Assembly (NCBI GenBank): GCA_949299515.1
Contig: CASGAP010000005.1
Location: 1 to 64,000 of the forward strand
Origin: an uncultured Desulfovibrionaceae bacterium
GTDB lineage: Bacteria > Desulfobacterota > Desulfovibrionia > Desulfovibrionales > Desulfovibrionaceae
DNA: 64,000 bases
Direction: 5' to 3'
A model generated the notes under the pieces. That model made no database searches. It worked only from the letters and a program-made list of their open reading frames with translations, and was not told the origin of the DNA. The translations under genes and the position numbers were made by a program. This document shows positions 35,934 through 43,589 of this stretch, in pieces. Position 1 is the stretch's first letter. The number at the start of each line of letters is the position of its first letter.

Positions 35934-36758
35934 TCAGCCGCGTTTTCTGTTGGCCATAACTTGGAAAACCCAGTTGACAAGGGGCGGTATGCCGTTGTCG
36001 TCGGGAATGCTGTTCCATGTGCTGTAGTTTTCCAAATATGCCCAGCGGATAAAACGTATGCCCATGGAAAACCATTCGGGAGAATTGGCATTTTTGGTGA
36101 AGCGCCGCACTGTGGCGAGCATGGAAAGGCACAGCGGCGCTTTGTTGGTATACGGGAAAATGCCGGTCAAAAGAATTTTGGAATTTTCTTTGATTTGTCT
36201 GGAAACGGGAATAAATGCGTCAATAAGAAACAAAATGCCGCCCGCGGAAATATCGACAATGTCAAATTCGTTTTCCTGTACGGCAACCCACTGCAGCTGT
36301 TCGCTTTCGTCGGTTTTGCTTTCCACCCAAAGCTTAAGATTCGGTATTTCCGCTTTGGTTATGGGAATGCGCACACAGTTGCGGCGCTGGGTGTGTCCGA
36401 TATAGCTTGGTACGGCAATATCAATAAAAAACAGTCCCTTATGTATAAAGCTGTTTTTGATGACGCTTATGAAGTTGCAGGGAACCTGTTTTTCTGCTTC
36501 CTGAATATAGAAAAAAGCCGAAACTTCTGCGTTTTGCGGAAGCTTTATTGCTTGCTTTGTTTGGATGAAAAGCCTGATAATGGATTTGTTATGGTCAATA
36601 CAGTAGGCGCGAACTTGGTGTATGGTTTTCCCTTCGCTTATGATGTCGATGAAGATTTCAATCTTATGCGCTTTGGCATAGCTCAGCGTGCCGTGAATTG
36701 CCTTGGCATTCTGCACCGTGTTGGAGGCGATAAGATTTCCGAAGATTGATTGTACCAT
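35934..36758 (-). CDS. PilZ-domain protein, probable c-di-GMP receptor
   Basis: The 274-residue protein has an N-terminal YcgR-like domain (residues about 1-135) and a C-terminal PilZ domain. The PilZ domain carries the RxxxR motif in QRRNCVRIP and the DISAGG motif that together bind cyclic di-GMP. YcgR proteins slow flagellar motors; others act on surface structures. The start ATG at 36758 has no ribosome binding site, and a strong promoter places the transcript start at that very A, so this is probably a leaderless mRNA. It lies downstream of the PHP gene on the same strand but has its own promoter. Confidence 0.85.
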   Translation of the reverse strand: MVQSIFGNLIASNTVQNAKAIHGTLSYAKAHKIEIFIDIISEGKTIHQVRAYCIDHNKSIIRLFIQTKQAIKLPQNAEVSAFFYIQEAEKQVPCNFISVIKNSFIHKGLFFIDIAVPSYIGHTQRRNCVRIPITKAEIPNLKLWVESKTDESEQLQWVAVQENEFDIVDISAGGILFLIDAFIPVSRQIKENSKILLTGIFPYTNKAPLCLSMLATVRRFTKNANSPEWFSMGIRFIRWAYLENYSTWNSIPDDNGIPPLVNWVFQVMANRKRG

Positions 36759-36764
36759 AATAAT

Positions 36765-36793
36765 ACTATAAAATCCTGTGGGCAGTTTGTCAA
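36765..36793 (-). promoter_or_regulatory. Sigma-70 promoter for a leaderless PilZ mRNA
   Basis: On the minus strand TTGACA (36788-36793) and TATAGT (36765-36770) are 17 bases apart. The seventh base after the -10 hexamer is the A of the PilZ start codon at 36758. This is seen directly; the transcript start is inferred from spacing. Confidence 0.7.
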
Positions 36794-36810
36794 TTACGTT
36801 AAAAAAATAA

Positions 36811-38049
36811 CTAAAAAATGCGTATTGTTCCGTATTCGCCGTCAAAGCCGGGTATTTTCCGTACTTTGTTTGTGCGCATATGCATAACTGCTTCGGCCAG
36901 TTTTGCGTCTTGTTCCGCAATAGAGGGTATCGGCACATTTTGCAAAATCTCAAGCTCCGGCCCCAATAATTTTATTAAATTCTCGTATATTCGGTGTACT
37001 TTCTTGCTTTTTGCGCCAACGCCGCAGCATTCGGCAAGCAGTTCTTTCAGCGGTATGCAGTATTCTGTCTGTTCTTTTGCCGGCAGAGGCGTTTTTCTGT
37101 CTGCCAACTGCGCGGTTCTGTAGTGTACGCCCACGGTAAGCGCTTTGCCGCAGACCGGGCATATGCCGCCGTGCCGTGCCGTTTCTTCCGGGTTTAGGCA
37201 GACATTGCAGGTTCTGTGTCCGTCCGCGAAATATTTGCCTTCTTCCGGATAAAATTCTACGGTTCCGTAAAACAGGGAATTTTTTCTGCGCAGGGCGTCA
37301 AAAAGTGCGGCATACGAGAGGGCGGAATGGAAAATGTTTACTTCCCGTCCGAGGTTGTCGCCGGAATGGGCGTCGGAATTGGAGATAAGGGTGTATCTGT
37401 CCAGAGCAGACCAGCACCTGTTCATGGCCGGGTCGGAAGAAAGACCCGTTTCCAGGGCAAACAGTTCGCCCGTCAGGTCGCCGAAACATTCTTCGAGGCT
37501 GTCAAAGCCGGATTTGGAACCGAATACGGAAAACCACGGCGTCCAGATATGGGCGGGGATCAGATGGCAGTTTTTTTCTTCCAGTATCCATGCCAGCAAA
37601 GTGCGGGCGTCAAGGCCGAGCATGGGCCGTCCGTCCGCAGTCAGGCTGCCGACCCGGGAGAGTTTTGCGTTGAATTTTTTTGCCGTTTCGAAATCGGGCA
37701 TATAAACAAGCTGGTGATTTTTGCACACGCCGCCGTTTTTGCGGTATATGCAGCTTATTTCCCCCTGCAGGACAAACAGCGGCTGAAACGGGACGCTCTG
37801 CGCATCAATATTGGCATAATGGGCGATGTCCTGCGGGGTCAGGGGATTTTTCAGGCGGTAAAATCCCGTGGCTTCGTCGCGGCACAGCTCGTCTTCCAGT
37901 TCCTGCAGCCACAGGGGGTGGGTGCAGTCGCCCGTGCCGAGCAGATGAATGCCTTTTACGGCGGCAAAAGCCGCAAGGCAGCGCACGGTAAGATTTTTTG
38001 ACGTGGCGCGCGAATAGCGGGAATGGATATGCAGATCGGCTCGAAACAT
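36811..38049 (-). CDS. PHP-domain protein resembling endonuclease Q
   Basis: The 412-residue protein starts with a PHP metal-dependent hydrolase domain: FRADLHIHSRYSRA with His7 and His9, GTGDCTHP, LQGEISCIY, LIPAHIWTPWFSVFG and SNSDAHS. A C4 zinc-finger-like segment follows (CNVCLNPEETARHGGICPVC), then a helical C-terminal region. This order matches the endonuclease Q family, which cuts DNA 5' of uracil, hypoxanthine and other deaminated bases in archaea and a few bacteria. The assignment rests on domain order and motifs, not on a search. Confidence 0.75.
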   Translation of the reverse strand: MFRADLHIHSRYSRATSKNLTVRCLAAFAAVKGIHLLGTGDCTHPLWLQELEDELCRDEATGFYRLKNPLTPQDIAHYANIDAQSVPFQPLFVLQGEISCIYRKNGGVCKNHQLVYMPDFETAKKFNAKLSRVGSLTADGRPMLGLDARTLLAWILEEKNCHLIPAHIWTPWFSVFGSKSGFDSLEECFGDLTGELFALETGLSSDPAMNRCWSALDRYTLISNSDAHSGDNLGREVNIFHSALSYAALFDALRRKNSLFYGTVEFYPEEGKYFADGHRTCNVCLNPEETARHGGICPVCGKALTVGVHYRTAQLADRKTPLPAKEQTEYCIPLKELLAECCGVGAKSKKVHRIYENLIKLLGPELEILQNVPIPSIAEQDAKLAEAVMHMRTNKVRKIPGFDGEYGTIRIF

Positions 38050-38156
38050 AGGCAGTCCATTAATGTTCGGTTTATGTTCAATAAATTAATTTGCATTAGT
38101 ATAAAGAGCTAAGTATACTTTGGCAACACTTAATACGGATTATATTTTGGAGCGCT

Positions 38157-38924
38157 ATGGATTTTTTTCAGCCCGAAGGCAGTTACAGGTTCAGTTCGGA
38201 CGCCGTGTGCGCCGCGCGCTACGCCTGCGCGCGGATACTCGAACATATGCAGAAACGCAAAGCCGTACAGGATTTTCTTCTTCTTGATGTCGGCTGCGGC
38301 TGCGGGGTTATCGGTATGCTTGTTCTGCAGTTTTTTAAAGAAGTGTATCCTGAACTGTATCCGCACCTCTTTGTGATCGGGGTCGAAAAGGAAGAAGAGC
38401 TGTATCTTGCCGCCAAATACAATGCCAAGTTTTTTGAGCATTCCGGCAATTATTTTGCTTTGCAGGCGGATATACGCGACAGGGACAGCGTGGCCAAAGT
38501 GCAGAAATTCGCCCTTGAAACGGTTTTGCTGCACAAAATGCCGGATCTGCTCGGCAAAGACGGCGGCACGTTGAAAAACCCGCGCATTTTTGACATGGTG
38601 ATAACCAATCCTCCCTGGTACAAAGCGGAAAGCAAGCTGCACAGCGTGTCCGCCCTGCGCAATGCCGCACTGTTCGGCGGCGAAGATGTTTTGGCGATGT
38701 TTTTTTCCTTTGGGGAAAAATTTCTGAAAAACGGCGCATCGCTGATTACTGTTGCCAAAACAGCCTGTTATATGGAATTTGTGCAGGCCATGCCCAAAGA
38801 TGTGCGGCTTGTTGCCATGCAGGCGGTGCACAAAAGCCTGCAGGACAAGGCCGTGTTTTTTATTTTGCAGGGCAAATACAAAAGCCGGGCCGTTTTTGAA
38901 ATTATGCCCCCTGCCGGTTTGTAG
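38157..38924 (+). CDS. TrmN6-like class I methyltransferase
   Basis: The 255-residue protein begins MDFFQPEGSYRFSSDAV, close to the QPKxGYRFSxDAxLL start of tRNA1(Val) adenine-37 N6-methyltransferases. It has a SAM-binding loop (LLDVGCGCGVIGM) and the catalytic NPPW motif (ITNPPWYKAES) of enzymes that methylate exocyclic amino groups. The tRNA target is inferred from the N-terminal match. GGAG precedes the ATG. It opens a plus-strand run of three closely spaced genes. Confidence 0.85.
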   Translation: MDFFQPEGSYRFSSDAVCAARYACARILEHMQKRKAVQDFLLLDVGCGCGVIGMLVLQFFKEVYPELYPHLFVIGVEKEEELYLAAKYNAKFFEHSGNYFALQADIRDRDSVAKVQKFALETVLLHKMPDLLGKDGGTLKNPRIFDMVITNPPWYKAESKLHSVSALRNAALFGGEDVLAMFFSFGEKFLKNGASLITVAKTACYMEFVQAMPKDVRLVAMQAVHKSLQDKAVFFILQGKYKSRAVFEIMPPAGL

Positions 38925-38958
38925 GGATATGGTGACGGAAAAGATTTTCGGAGGATAT

Positions 38959-39717
38959 ATGTGCGAACAGTTCAGGCTGCTTGCGGCAGTGCCCAGAATG
39001 CACGAAGAATTTGCCGCGGGGCAGAATGTTTTACTGCTTGACCCCACAGGGCAGAATGCGGCGGCATTTACGCCGCAGCCGCCTTTTGTGTGGACGGCTC
39101 CCTATGCGCGGCAGTTTTTGGCGGATTTGCAGGAAAATACCCGCCAACTGGCTAAAGATAAAGTCCAGAATGCCTATGACCTGCTTAATTATCAGCAGTC
39201 TGTCCTGCCGGCAATGGGCAGTGAAGAAAGTGCCGCTTTGCGCCGTTTTGCGGGGCAAAGCGGGTTTGATGCGGCCGACGGCGGTACGGAACGGGAAATT
39301 CTTCTTGCGGCGCAGCGTATGCTGCTTGTCGCGTATCACAATGAAAGCCTGTATTTGGAGCTTTGCCGCGTCAACGAGGCTTTTGCCGCGCAGCAGAAAG
39401 CTTTGAAAAGTCTGCTGGACGAAAACGAAAATACGGCGCAGGCGGATTTTTCCCCTGCGGATATGCTCACGCTCTGGCATAGGGTTCTGCCTGCTTTTTT
39501 GGTATTCTGCGGGCAGGCTGATGCGTTTTTTGTCAATGACGGCGTGATGGCCGCGGAGCTGCCCGATTTGGCGGAACGGTCCGCCGAGCATGACGACTGT
39601 ACGGAATACGCCGTGCCCCGCGCAAAGCTGCTGCGGTATGTGCCGGAACGGTTCAGAGCCCTGTGCGCAAAGGAAACATATTATTTTTGTATCGGAAAAC
39701 TGGAGAACGGGATATAA
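38959..39717 (+). CDS. Unknown 252-residue protein
   Basis: I recognise no family. The start ATG at 38959 is set by CGGAGG six bases upstream. The protein is soluble and mostly helical (for example NTRQLAKDKVQNAYDLLNY and REILLAAQRMLLVAYHNE) with no signal peptide. It sits between the TrmN6-like gene and a HAD hydrolase, with its stop overlapping the start of the latter (TAATG), so the three probably form an operon. The position and lack of relatives I can name suggest a lineage-specific protein. Confidence 0.75.
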   Translation: MCEQFRLLAAVPRMHEEFAAGQNVLLLDPTGQNAAAFTPQPPFVWTAPYARQFLADLQENTRQLAKDKVQNAYDLLNYQQSVLPAMGSEESAALRRFAGQSGFDAADGGTEREILLAAQRMLLVAYHNESLYLELCRVNEAFAAQQKALKSLLDENENTAQADFSPADMLTLWHRVLPAFLVFCGQADAFFVNDGVMAAELPDLAERSAEHDDCTEYAVPRAKLLRYVPERFRALCAKETYYFCIGKLENGI

Positions 39718-40421
39718 TGGAACAACAATGTCTGGAAACGGCGCTGCTTATGGAGTTTATCGAGGAAAACTGCCACGGTGCGCCCAAAGGGGTTATTTTT
39801 GACTGTGACGGCGTGCTTATTGACTCTGTGGAGGCAAATATGCTTTTTTACAATACGGTGCGCAAAAAGCTGGGACTGCCCGAACTCAATGCCGAACAGC
39901 GCGAATACTGCCAGATGAGTACGGCCGCGCAGGCGCTTGAATACATTACGCCTCCTGCCCTGCGTTCCGCCATGGGCGATGTGGTGCGCAAAATGTCCTA
40001 TGCCAGGGACATTGAACCCATGATACAGGCTTCCGAACATATCATAACCTTGCTGAAGGCGCTGAAAGGCAAATTTTTTCTCGGCGTGCACACCAACAGG
40101 ACGGGGCCGCTGGATTATATGTTTAATCGCCTTGAAATGAGCGGATATTTTGATCCCGTAATGACTGTCATGTACTGCGAGCCCAAGCCCTCTCCCGACG
40201 GTGCGCGGAAAATTCTGCAGCAGTGGGGGATAGCGCCGCATGAAGCGCTTTTTATAGGCGACAGCCTTATGGATATGCAGGCTGCCAAGGCGGCGGGCAT
40301 TCCTTTTCTTTCCTACCGCAACGACAAAATAATGGAAAAAGGCACCTGCTGCGACTTTTCCAAGCTTGAGAAAGCATTGCTGGCATTAAGGCAGGAAAAT
40401 AAACATTGTGAATTAAAATAA
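39717..40421 (+). CDS. HAD-superfamily phosphatase (PGP/Gph-like)
   Basis: The 234-residue protein has the HAD motifs GVIFDCDGVLIDS (nucleophile Asp), the Thr of VHTNRTG, a Lys in EPKPSPDG, and GDSLMDMQAAKAAG, with an alpha-helical cap as in phosphoglycolate phosphatase and beta-phosphoglucomutase relatives. The substrate is unknown. The ATG overlaps the stop of the preceding gene by one base, indicating coupled translation. Confidence 0.85.
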   Translation: MEQQCLETALLMEFIEENCHGAPKGVIFDCDGVLIDSVEANMLFYNTVRKKLGLPELNAEQREYCQMSTAAQALEYITPPALRSAMGDVVRKMSYARDIEPMIQASEHIITLLKALKGKFFLGVHTNRTGPLDYMFNRLEMSGYFDPVMTVMYCEPKPSPDGARKILQQWGIAPHEALFIGDSLMDMQAAKAAGIPFLSYRNDKIMEKGTCCDFSKLEKALLALRQENKHCELK

Positions 40422-40506
40422 CTTTTTCCTTTACAAAGTTAAAAAAATCGCGTAAATCAGGCTAAATTTTAGATGTCGAAACAGTTCATAGCGCCGCAGG
40501 GCGGTT

Positions 40507-40884
40507 ATGATGGGAGGAAACTTGACACCTGATGATTTAGAATTTTTTAAAAAACTGCTTGACCAAATGCTTGTGGAAGCCCAGCAAAACGGAGATTCCA
40601 CCTTGGAAGACCTGACAGAAAGCCCAAGCAGCTACGCCGATCCGACAGACAGAGCCTCTGTGGAATCCGACCGTTCCTTTACCTTGCGCATACGCGACAG
40701 GGAACGCCGTCTTATCCATAAAATATATGAAGCCCAACAGCGCATTGAAAGCGGTACTTACGGTATCTGCGAAGAATGCGGAGAAGAAATCGGCGTGGCG
40801 CGCCTGAAAGCCCGCCCGGTGACAACGCTTTGCGTAGACTGCAAGGCACGCCAGGAAGAAGGCGAGGACATTCAAGGCAGCTAA
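40507..40884 (+). CDS. dksA: DksA/TraR-family zinc-finger transcription factor
   Basis: This 125-residue DksA-like protein should bind RNA polymerase through its secondary channel and adjust promoters with ppGpp. It has a coiled-coil of moderate length and a C4 zinc finger (CEECGEEIGVARLKARP with a second Cys-x2-Cys in TLCVDCK). The start is unsettled. An ATG pair opens at 40507, but GGGAGG lies within it and points to a TTG at 40522 (giving MTPDDLEFF). A 19-codon out-of-frame stretch beginning MSKQFIAPQGG overlaps the start region and ends there; it may be meaningless. Confidence 0.93.
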   Translation: MMGGNLTPDDLEFFKKLLDQMLVEAQQNGDSTLEDLTESPSSYADPTDRASVESDRSFTLRIRDRERRLIHKIYEAQQRIESGTYGICEECGEEIGVARLKARPVTTLCVDCKARQEEGEDIQGS

Positions 40885-40894
40885 TTTCGGGAAT

Positions 40895-40929
40895 TGCTCT
40901 TTTATCAAAGTAAAAGAGCATTTTTTTTT
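40895..40929 (+). terminator. Intrinsic terminator after dksA
   Basis: TGCTCTTTTA pairs with TAAAAGAGCA and is followed by nine T bases. It separates dksA from the NFACT gene. Confidence 0.9.
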
Positions 40930-40942
40930 ATAGGCGGGTATT

Positions 40943-42859
40943 ATGGACGCACATCTTTTTCGCCGTGTCTGCGAGGATATTGTTCCTGCGCTTGTGGGTT
41001 GCAGGATAGAAAAAATTTATCAGCCTGCTGACGGGGTTATCACCTTTTCTCTCTACGGGCTGGGGAATATTCAGCGCCGCTTTGAGGAACGGGCGTATGC
41101 TTTTTCTTCCCGGAAATACTATCTTTCCTATAAGGGCGGAAAAGACGCGTTTCTTTTTTTGAGTCACAGCAGGGCTGCCGGCAGTGCAGAACCGCCTGCC
41201 TTTATCATGCGTCTGCGCAAATATTTGGCCGGCCGTCATATCAAAAGCGCTGCCGCCGACTGGATACGGCGGAAAATTATTTTGGAGGTGCAGGACGCCT
41301 GGCTCAGTCTGGATTTAAAGAACGGGCCGGAACTGCATTTTTCCTGTCCGTTCGGTGCGCTGTGTTCGCCGGGAAACGGGGAGCGGGAAAACGCCGCAAG
41401 CTGCGAAGAACAGGAAATTTTCTCTGCGCTTGGCGAAAATTTTGGTGAAAGTTCGGGCGAAGATTTTGGCGAAAGTGCGCGGCAGTATTTGGATTTTGAT
41501 CAGTCGTACCGTATTGAGCCTGCTTTGTCCGATACGCAATTTTCTGCGTATTGGGCTGATTTTTCCGAGCTTGGCAGAAGCGAAGACAGTACGCTGTGGA
41601 AACAGTTTCCCACGCTTACGCCGCTTCTGCGCAAAACCCTGCCGTTTTTGTGTCCTGAGGAACAGGCTGCTTTGTATGCCGATCTGCAGTTCGGCGGCGG
41701 CGATGTTTTTGTGTATACCGAAAACGTGCGCGCTTTGAAAATCAATCAGTCCGTTGAAAATAATCCGCTGCAGTTTTCCGGGGCAGGGGACAGGTTTTTT
41801 GTGAGTCCGTGGAAGCTTCCTGCGGAGGTTCTGCAGGGCATGGGCTTTAGCCGCGGCGCAAAGGAGCTGATTTTTGAAAACAGCGTGGACGCTCTGCTTT
41901 TTGTCGGTGATATGGTGCTGGCAAAATTCTGCAGGCAGTCCGCGGGCAATACCCGCAGGCAGCTGCAGGCGCAGCTGAAAAAACTTGTCCGTCTGGGGCT
42001 GAAGCTGGAAGAAGAGGAAACGCGGCTGAACCGCCTTGTTTCCATGAAAGAAGACGCGCTTTTGCTGCAGGCAAATTTATATTTGTTTAAAGCAGACGAA
42101 CGCAGGGAAGAAGCTTCCGTTTTCGGCAGTGACGGGCAGAAGCGGCTGATTAAGCTGGACAAAGCCAAAACAGTGCGCGAAAACATGGAAAATTATTTTC
42201 ATGCCGCGGCCCGCGGCGCGCGCGGATTGGAACATTTGCAGAGGCGCAGGCAGGAATTGGAAGTTGAAAAACAGGCCGTGCTGAATAAAATGTGGGAAGA
42301 GGAAGCCGGTGCGGGCATAAAAGAACCGAAGCGGAAAAGTTCCCCCAAGGAAGAAGTTCATTACGGTTTGCTCGGGAAAATCGGGAATGTCAACAATAAG
42401 GGCAAGTTTGCGCCGCAGGCTGCCGCTGCGGGCAAAAAACGCGGCGGCGGAAACGAAAAAGCGGGCGGCAAATATCCCAAAGAAGTTCAGGTGTTCAGAA
42501 GTTCCGACGGCTTTATGATTTTGCGCGGCAGGGATACCAAGGGCAACGGTCTGGTTTTAAAAATGGCTTCCGCTTATGATATTTGGGTGCATATAGCCGA
42601 AGGCGCTTCTGCCCATGTGATTATCAAGCGCGACCATGCCAGGCAGGAAATACCGCCGCAGACCATGCAGGAGGCAGGAACGCTTGCTTTGCTGAAAAGC
42701 CGGGCAAAAGAGCAGAAAAGCGGGCTTGTTCAGTTCAGTTACGCCAAATATATCCGGCCGATGAAAAATGCCGGGCAGGGCATGGTGCACGTGGACAAAA
42801 GCGAAGGAACGTTCAGTGCGGCCGTTGTTCCGGAGCTCGAAGAAAGGCTGAAAATATAA
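40943..42859 (+). CDS. NFACT-family protein, RqcH-like
   Basis: The 638-residue protein matches the NFACT architecture of bacterial RqcH and fibronectin-binding relatives. An N-terminal NFACT-N domain begins MDAHLFRRVCEDIVPALVGC. A long coiled-coil middle lies at about residues 340-440. The C-terminal NFACT-R domain has DGFMILRGRDTKGN and YDIWVHIAEGASAHVI. RqcH proteins add C-terminal alanine tails to nascent chains on stalled 50S subunits. Residues near 160-178 contain a small duplication (GENFGESS, GEDFGESA). Whether the catalytic residues for tailing are kept cannot be judged without an alignment. Confidence 0.88.
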   Translation: MDAHLFRRVCEDIVPALVGCRIEKIYQPADGVITFSLYGLGNIQRRFEERAYAFSSRKYYLSYKGGKDAFLFLSHSRAAGSAEPPAFIMRLRKYLAGRHIKSAAADWIRRKIILEVQDAWLSLDLKNGPELHFSCPFGALCSPGNGERENAASCEEQEIFSALGENFGESSGEDFGESARQYLDFDQSYRIEPALSDTQFSAYWADFSELGRSEDSTLWKQFPTLTPLLRKTLPFLCPEEQAALYADLQFGGGDVFVYTENVRALKINQSVENNPLQFSGAGDRFFVSPWKLPAEVLQGMGFSRGAKELIFENSVDALLFVGDMVLAKFCRQSAGNTRRQLQAQLKKLVRLGLKLEEEETRLNRLVSMKEDALLLQANLYLFKADERREEASVFGSDGQKRLIKLDKAKTVRENMENYFHAAARGARGLEHLQRRRQELEVEKQAVLNKMWEEEAGAGIKEPKRKSSPKEEVHYGLLGKIGNVNNKGKFAPQAAAAGKKRGGGNEKAGGKYPKEVQVFRSSDGFMILRGRDTKGNGLVLKMASAYDIWVHIAEGASAHVIIKRDHARQEIPPQTMQEAGTLALLKSRAKEQKSGLVQFSYAKYIRPMKNAGQGMVHVDKSEGTFSAAVVPELEERLKI

Positions 42860-42885
42860 AAGCACGGATTTGTTCCGTGCTTTTT
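42858..42885 (+). terminator. Intrinsic terminator after the NFACT gene
   Basis: AAAAGCACGGA pairs with TCCGTGCTTTT across a 5-base loop, then a T-run. It begins at the stop codon and lies between the convergent NFACT and cheW genes, so it may serve both. Confidence 0.85.
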
Positions 42886-42906
42886 CCTGAAAATTGCCGG
42901 TTTCCG

Positions 42907-43422
42907 TTATTGTACGGAAGGCATATTGATAGTTTCCTGCATTTCGGAATTGGCGAACAAAAAGCCCATGTTCAGGAGAATGAGCAGTCTGTCGTCCAGT
43001 TTTCCTACGCCTTTGATATATTCGGCGCCGACACCCGCAACCACGGGCGGTGCGTTTTCTACGGTATTAGCGGGAATGCGCAGAACTTCGGATACGGAGT
43101 CGACCAAGAAGCCCACAAGCTGGTTTTCCCACATCATGACGATAATACGGGTTTGATCGGTTTGTTCCACTTCGGGCATATGGAAGCGTTTTCTGAGTCC
43201 TACCACGGGAAGAACGCGGCCGCGCAGGTTGATGACGCCTTCGATGAAATGGGGCGCATGGGGCACGGGCGTAATCTGTACCAAGCGGATAATTTCGCTT
43301 ACAATCAAAATGTCCACGGCAAATTCTTCATCGCCGAGCTTAAAAGAAACAAGCTGCAATATGGTATTGTCTATGTCTTCAGCGGTTAATGGACTGATAT
43401 TTGTCGGATGTGCTTGGCTCAT
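42907..43422 (-). CDS. cheW: Chemotaxis coupling protein CheW
   Basis: CheW links chemoreceptors to the CheA kinase. The start ATG at 43422 has AAGGGGAT before it and gives 171 residues. The SH3-like fold is clear from LVSFKLGDEEFAVDI, EIIRLVQITPVPHAPHFIEG and GVINLRGRVLPVVGLRKRF. A sigma-28-like promoter lies upstream and the same promoter type occurs before the MCP genes, so cheW and the receptors are probably co-regulated. It follows rnj but appears to have its own promoter. Confidence 0.96.
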   Translation of the reverse strand: MSQAHPTNISPLTAEDIDNTILQLVSFKLGDEEFAVDILIVSEIIRLVQITPVPHAPHFIEGVINLRGRVLPVVGLRKRFHMPEVEQTDQTRIIVMMWENQLVGFLVDSVSEVLRIPANTVENAPPVVAGVGAEYIKGVGKLDDRLLILLNMGFLFANSEMQETINMPSVQ

Positions 43423-43465
43423 AAATATCCCCTTTGAAGAAATTGCATAATTCAAGCTACCCTAT

Positions 43466-43492
43466 ACATCGGCACTTCTGCATAAAAGTATA
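43466..43492 (-). promoter_or_regulatory. Sigma-28 (FliA)-type promoter of cheW
   Basis: On the minus strand TATACTTT, 11 bases, then GCCGATGT match TAAAGTTT-N11-GCCGATAA closely. The site lies about 45 bases before the cheW start codon. It is nested in an inverted repeat (CCCTATAC at 43460-43467, GTATAGGG at 43488-43495). Confidence 0.65.
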
Positions 43493-43589
43493 GGGAAAGA
43501 GAAAAATAAAATTTTCTTCTTTGCCCAGTGTATCAAAAACATACCGCGCGTCAAGGGGCTGAATGCCGAAAGCTTGCTGCCGCCGAAAT

